Below are positions 59,115 to 64,000 of a DNA stretch of 64,000 nucleotides, piece by piece. The DNA comes from Apricaphanius iberus (lineage: Eukaryota > Chordata > Actinopteri > Cyprinodontiformes > Aphaniidae). Position 1 is the stretch's first letter; the number at the start of each line of letters is the position of its first letter. The notes under the pieces were generated by a model that did no database searches, had not been told where the DNA came from, and saw nothing but the letters and a program-made list of their open reading frames with translations. Position numbers and translations under genes: made by a program. The stretch lies in the NCBI GenBank assembly GCA_028564705.1, contig JAPXFQ010000398.1:1240001-1304000 (forward strand), written 5' to 3'.

Positions 59115-60479
59115 TGGGCACATTCTCTACCAACAGAAATAAGTTGGGGTTAGTTTAGCTTTCAGAAGACAGATTTGCTAGCCATAGTTCACACCAACCA
59201 AACATTACGATACATTAAAATAAATAAAATAAAAAGTTGTGCTCATTTGAGATCTACGACTGATTTTGCTGACACATCTGTAACCTATGTAGTGCAAAAA
59301 GAAATCTTTACATGGCCAACTTACTGTTTACAGACCATTGAAGGCGTCGCACAAATGACACGGAAGTAATAGCTGCTGCGATTTTTTTTTCTTTTCAAAA
59401 TAAAATTACTTGTGCTTTGTCTTTCTGGAGAAAAATTGTTATATGAACACAAAGCTACCAGCGACTTGTAAATATTTGTGTTGTGCAGGGGATGCATCAA
59501 GAATGGGAAAAAAGTTTATCAAATTGATCCAATCGTAGCTATATAGCATATGGACTTCATGGGTCCCTCCTCATGAAGAATTTTTAGCTGAGTCCAGTAC
59601 GAATGTATTACAATAAGCTCTTAAATAAACCACTTTTATTGTTTGCATGTTGTGCGTCTGGCACCTTTAGTTTATTTTACTAAAATTCCAACAATAAAAT
59701 TGAGAAAACCACAGAATATGCTTTGTGAGACCTTAATGTCTTGTTTATTAAGTAAATAGCAGTAAATAAAGTGCTTGTAATAACTATGCATATACCTCCT
59801 ATAAATACACCTATTTTTTATTCTATTATTACAGCTTTTAATTTTACCAAAACAAATATAAATGCATTGTATAGGTGATTTTACATTGCAGACCAACAAC
59901 TAGAACATTAGTGTAAAATATGGAAATAAAGATACCAAAAAGGGAATACTGTAAACTGCATATTTGTCCAGGTCTATTTATAGAGATATTTGACTTAAAA
60001 GATTATCTAATCAGTAAACACTTTGTATCAGTCATTCCTTTAAAAATCAAAATAATTACCATTTTGAAAAATAATTCAACATTTTTAATAATCTGAGAAA
60101 GTTTTTTTTTTAAATCTTCTTGGTGAATATGTAGGCTACATATCAGAAATGTTGAGATCTATATTCTCTTTAAAAAGTCAAAGATCATCAGGTACCGAAG
60201 CTCTGTACTGCATGACCCATGAGGTTGAACCAACAAACTAGTGCAGGTCAAATTGTTGACAAAATTCCAGCTAGTTATGATAGAACGGTCTCGAGATACA
60301 TGGACTACATTGCCAGAGACCAAGCAGGATTTCCATGCTGATCATAATTACATGCCTGACCGGTGTGTATGAGACATAAATACAAACAATGGCTCCCTCA
60401 CTTATAGAAATGTGAGACGTACAAAAATACAAAAAGTTAATTCAAGTAATTTAGCATTTTGAAAAGCTTAACCATCACT
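59115..60479. other. Interval between skic3 5' end and arsk 3' end
   Basis: It should hold the skic3 promoter (right of 59114) and the arsk 3' UTR (left of 60480, minus strand). Several AATAAA hexamers on the minus strand (for example 59744-59749 and 59635-59640) are candidates for the arsk poly(A) signal. No other gene seen. Confidence 0.45.
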
Positions 60480-63400
60480 TTAGCCATAAAATGTTTTTGA
60501 AGAGCCATGCAGCCATGCATCAATAGCCTTTTCCTTTGCTGGGATGTCCTTTTGCCAGTCCACATGCCACCTGAGGTTAGCAATCACCTCAGTATAGTTT
60601 CTCCCCAAACTATCACGCCAGGCAGCAAACTCTTTCTTATTGTAGAGATGAACAGCTGAAGAGACTTTGGGATAATCTACAATGCTGCGCAACAATTTGT
60701 CTAGTTGAGCTTGGATGTCCGGAAATCTAAGAGCCACATTATGCAGTTCCTCCTTGTCCACTGTGACATCTGCAAAAATAATGAGTACATGAGGGACATT
60801 TAATACTTTCAATCATGACATCTTTCTAAAGATACATATAAGAAATAAATCAAATAGTTTGAATAGCTAAAGACTCACTAAAAAGTTGTGGGGGTACACT
60901 GATTCCATCTGCATAGGCAATGTATTTCCAATGTCCAACCCGAAGCATGTATGTAGAGGCATTGGCATTGCAGCCATGATATTCACTCAGTACCCATTCA
61001 GAGTGTTCGTTCTTTGAAAAACTCCTGGTTTTGGATATCAATGGCAGGACAGAGTGCCCACTTAAATTGCCAAGATCTGAAATACCAGCAATTTCTGTGA
61101 AAGAACCAAAGATGTTGAATCCAGTTCAAATCCTGAAATGTATATCTTATATTACCTAAACTTAAGAAGTGTTTTTTTTTCCCTCTTTCCTACCAAGCAC
61201 AGTAGGATAGAGATCAATCAAGGACACAAGCTGGTGGATCTGCAGACCAGACTTCACCCCAGGCCCCATGATGAGCAAGGGAACACGAGAACTGCCTTCG
61301 AACATTGACATCTTGTAGAACTGTCGGTGCTCCATGGCTAGCTCACCATGGTCAGCTGTAAAGATTACAAAAGTGTTGTTCAGCAGACCAGTCTCCCGTA
61401 GAGCTGAAATCACCTGACCTAAGGAAGCAAAGAGGGAGAACAACCAGCTCTGATCAGAATCTATCAGCTTATGTTACAATACTAGTAGTATAGATAAATT
61501 ATAAAATAAAGGGTTTTTAAAAAAATATCCATTCCACTTATACAGGCTTTAAGGATGAAATCATCACCAAATGGTTCTGATAATAAATTGCCCAGAGACT
61601 GCATAAATAAATCCTAAAATAAATTAATTCTGAACCTCTTGTTAACCTCAATAACTCTGACTTAAACCTTGAAGTAGGTTGTTGATCATGCTTAATATGT
61701 TCTGCATTATTTTACAACAAACCTTAGAAGTAGTAGTAGCAGCAGTATTGTTAGCTACAACTTACAATGAAAAGGGTTCAACTAAAAGTTAGAAATGCCT
61801 CAATTGGTCCTAAACAGTTATCGGTAATAAATTGGGAGACCAAAGCTTCAGTCCTCTTAATGTTGAGGTTATCTTTGTTGCTGATGCAACATGAGTTGCC
61901 AATATTTAACTTTCTAATTTTCAAATTTTAGAAAAAAAAGAGAATTTTGGGTTTTGCTATAAATTGTAATCACCGAAACAACAAGAAAGGAAAGGCCTAT
62001 ACATTTACCTTTCTGAAATAAGTCATAAAAAAAGAGATGTACCTGTGTGTACTTTTGGGGATAAATGGGAATAATCTTGTCTTCATTTCTCATGGATATT
62101 TTTTTTTCATGTATATGTATGTGTCTTACTGTCCTTACAATACTAGAATTGGTCAAAAATCGGAAAGCCAGGCCTCAAAGATAACTTAAAATTGTTCAGG
62201 AAAAGTGCGATTGATGCTATTCTACACAAAACTGTGCAATATTTAAATTTCACCAGTTTTGTATAAACTTTTGCTCTCAACTAACCAAGCATGGCATCTG
62301 CTTCCGCACACATGGCATAGTAGAACCTCCGAATGCTTTTGATTTCCTCCTCAGTGAACTCACTGCTGCAGTTTTTGGTGAAGGTAGAGTAGTAGTCAAC
62401 GGGATGCATGGCATCCATGGGCAACCATTTAGGAACAGAGATAAGCTCAGACGACACCTGTGCATATTGGAAACAGAAGTTATTTTGTAAAATGGGGAAA
62501 AGTATTCAGGAATGAGAGTTGTAAATAAAGAAAATAATACCACTGATAGCAATAAAAAACCTTTTTGAGCCAGTATGGTGAGCTGCGGAAGGTGGATCCT
62601 CCGGCTGTAGGCCCCAGAGATTCTGTTTTATAGGGATGAGGCAGATTGAGTCCAAGATAAAGAGCAAATGGCTCTTTTAAGAGTGCGGCTGTTTGGCGGA
62701 TCCACTGACAAGCTTTATCCGTGTTTTCCCAGTCTTTTTCCATAATTTTTATGGTTGACATGTTGCCAACAAGTTGGGAAACAGGCCGGCCTTCCTGGTG
62801 AAGGAGGAACTGAACATCTCGTGTCCATGCCTCAACGCGATTACTGCAGTACATGCAGAGAATAAATAAATAAAATCTGTGGGTAAAGATACTTTTGCCT
62901 GACAATCAGGTCTAAGACATTACATTTTTGTCTCTGAATGTACATACCCACCTGACTGAGTGACTTCCTGAGGTATAATCGATCTTTCCCAGCATCTTCG
63001 TGCGATATCCATTCCTCTCCAGCAAATCCATCCATGTGGTTGAGTTTGCATCCAAGCACTTGTAGTTGTTCCATGATTGAGTAAGGTGAACAAACTGGCC
63101 ACTCCACATTGCTGTAGATATGGTTCATTAATTGAATCAGATATCTCTTAATTTGCATTTCAGGAATACATTTCAAGTGATTTTTTTTAAACAAATGTAC
63201 CTGCTCTTGAAGGGCAGCAGATGGGTGAGTTTGTGTAAGTATTAAGGAAAGTAGAGCCCAGCTCCCTGAGATAATTTATGTATGGGAGCTGGACAACTTT
63301 GCTGCCTGGGTCAAAGGATAATCGGCCATCCTAAAACACACGTAGATATATATATCTACATACTATATATATATATAAGTTTGAAACTGATTGAACTGAA

Positions 63401-63548
63401 GAAGTCGCTGTTTTTAACGTCAAACATAGCATCAGTGAATCATACTTACAAATGCATCACTCATCACCATGAGAATGTTTGGTATGGCAACCTTTTGGCT
63501 ACTTTCACCATAGTTTTGGAGAGCGAAAATCAAAGTAAGCAAAAGCAT
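60480..63548 (-). CDS. arsk: arsk, arylsulfatase K (glucuronate-2-sulfatase), 8 exons
   Basis: ARSK is a lysosomal sulfatase that removes the 2-O-sulfate of glucuronate in heparan and related glycosaminoglycans. Exons join in frame to 524 residues (human 536): 63450-63548, 63201-63330, 62952-63111, 62561-62843, 62286-62457, 61194-61418, 60879-61094, 60480-60769. A short hydrophobic start (MLLLTLIFALQ) acts as a signal peptide. The sulfatase signature is SPICCPSRAAMWSG; Cys71 is the residue expected to become formylglycine (human Cys80). Other conserved parts are VMSDAFDGRLSFDPG (metal site), GKIDYTSG, LYLGLNLPHPY, TADHGELAMEHRQFYKMSM and YHGCNANASTYMLR. Several N-x-S/T sites fit a glycosylated lysosomal enzyme. 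It lies upstream of skic3 in the same orientation. All introns are GT-AG; the donor of exon 4 (AAAAAG|GTTTTT) is weak. Confidence 0.95.
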
Positions 63549-63925
63549 TTTCGCGCCCTCTATTTAAAACCTAAAAATAACAAATGTTCTTAGATGAAAC
63601 AAAACATTTCCCGAAAAGTGACTAAGTTAATCGGCACAAAAGTGCAAATTTCTTCCTTGTAGGCATTTTGCGTCAAAGGAAGGGGGTCCACATCAGGGTG
63701 AAACTGTCAGAATAAGAGTTTTCTTAAAGTTTGATTTCCAGTAACGCCACTCAAGCAGAATATGACCGGGGGGAAAAACCAAACCAAAAACCAGTATCCC
63801 GCCATCTTTATTATTTGAAAAAGAAAATAAATCTTACAAAATAAATTGAATTCATACAACCAAAATCAACCATCCATCTATGTATAATCTATCTGCAGAG
63901 TTGCAGGGGAGGGGAGGGGAAGGGA
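63549..63925. other. arsk promoter side
   Basis: Right of the arsk start codon (minus strand). No TATA box or clear CpG-rich start is visible. There is an AT-rich stretch and a GGGGAGGGGAGGGGAAGGGA purine run at 63906. Confidence 0.4.
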
Positions 63926-64000
63926 GGTTGACGGATGGCTGGTGTCCATCTCCAGCAATCATCAGGCAAGAGGCAGGGTACAGTCGAACCATAGACAAGA
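63926..64000 (-). repeat. tRNA-derived SINE tail, cut by window end
   Basis: GCTGGTGTCCATCTCCAGCA, ATCAGGCAAGAGGCAGGGTA and CAGTCGAACCATAGACAAG match the tail half of the SINE at 19701-20034 with substitutions. It continues beyond the window. Confidence 0.6.

Noticed and set aside
1..64000. CRISPR array, operon or bacterial features
   Set aside because: No spaced identical repeats, and the genes are clearly spliced vertebrate genes.

Overview
This window is eukaryotic and comes from a ray-finned (teleost) fish genome. The evidence is spliced genes with GT-AG introns, two copies of the fish-specific interferon-induced gene gig2, nuclear tRNA genes, and many teleost-type repeats (tRNA-derived SINEs, LINE fragments, Tc1-like, hAT and Harbinger-like elements). 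A spiny-rayed fish is likely from the repeat types, but the species cannot be named from sequence alone.

Layout. 1-20.96 kb is probably the left part of intron 1 of mctp1 (minus strand). I found no further mctp1 exon there, only repeats and unrecognised AT-rich DNA. The first coding exon of mctp1 is at 20965-21498. 21.5-31.7 kb holds no gene I can recognise, only transposon remnants. 31.8-38.0 kb is a small two-unit locus. Each unit has a tRNA gene on the minus strand (Phe-GAA, then Ile-AAU) followed by a gig2 gene on the plus strand, with an interferon-type promoter motif, a non-coding first exon and a single 223-codon coding exon. 38.69-58.95 kb is skic3 (ttc37) on the minus strand. I could resolve 40 coding exons that join in frame into a 1570-residue TPR protein, and its introns carry several transposons. 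60.48-63.55 kb is arsk (arylsulfatase K) on the minus strand, with 8 coding exons and 524 residues, complete.

The mctp1 - skic3 - arsk order agrees with the human 5q15 neighbourhood. Three things differ: arsk lies head-to-tail with skic3 instead of head-to-head, fam81b is not seen between mctp1 and skic3, and the gig2 pair with its tRNAs occupies that interval. The genes have no joint pathway: mctp1 is a Ca2+-binding membrane protein, skic3 a scaffold of the cytoplasmic Ski RNA-decay complex, arsk a lysosomal sulfatase, and gig2 an antiviral-response gene.

The most interesting observations are: a degenerate partial copy of skic3 exon 26 inside skic3 intron 37; a GC-AG intron in skic3; a shared 13-bp promoter motif and a conserved C-terminal Cys/His array in the two gig2 genes; an 806-bp element that keeps the start of a HARBI1-like transposase; a hAT element that keeps only its BED-finger exon; and a SINE with a perfect 15-bp target duplication.
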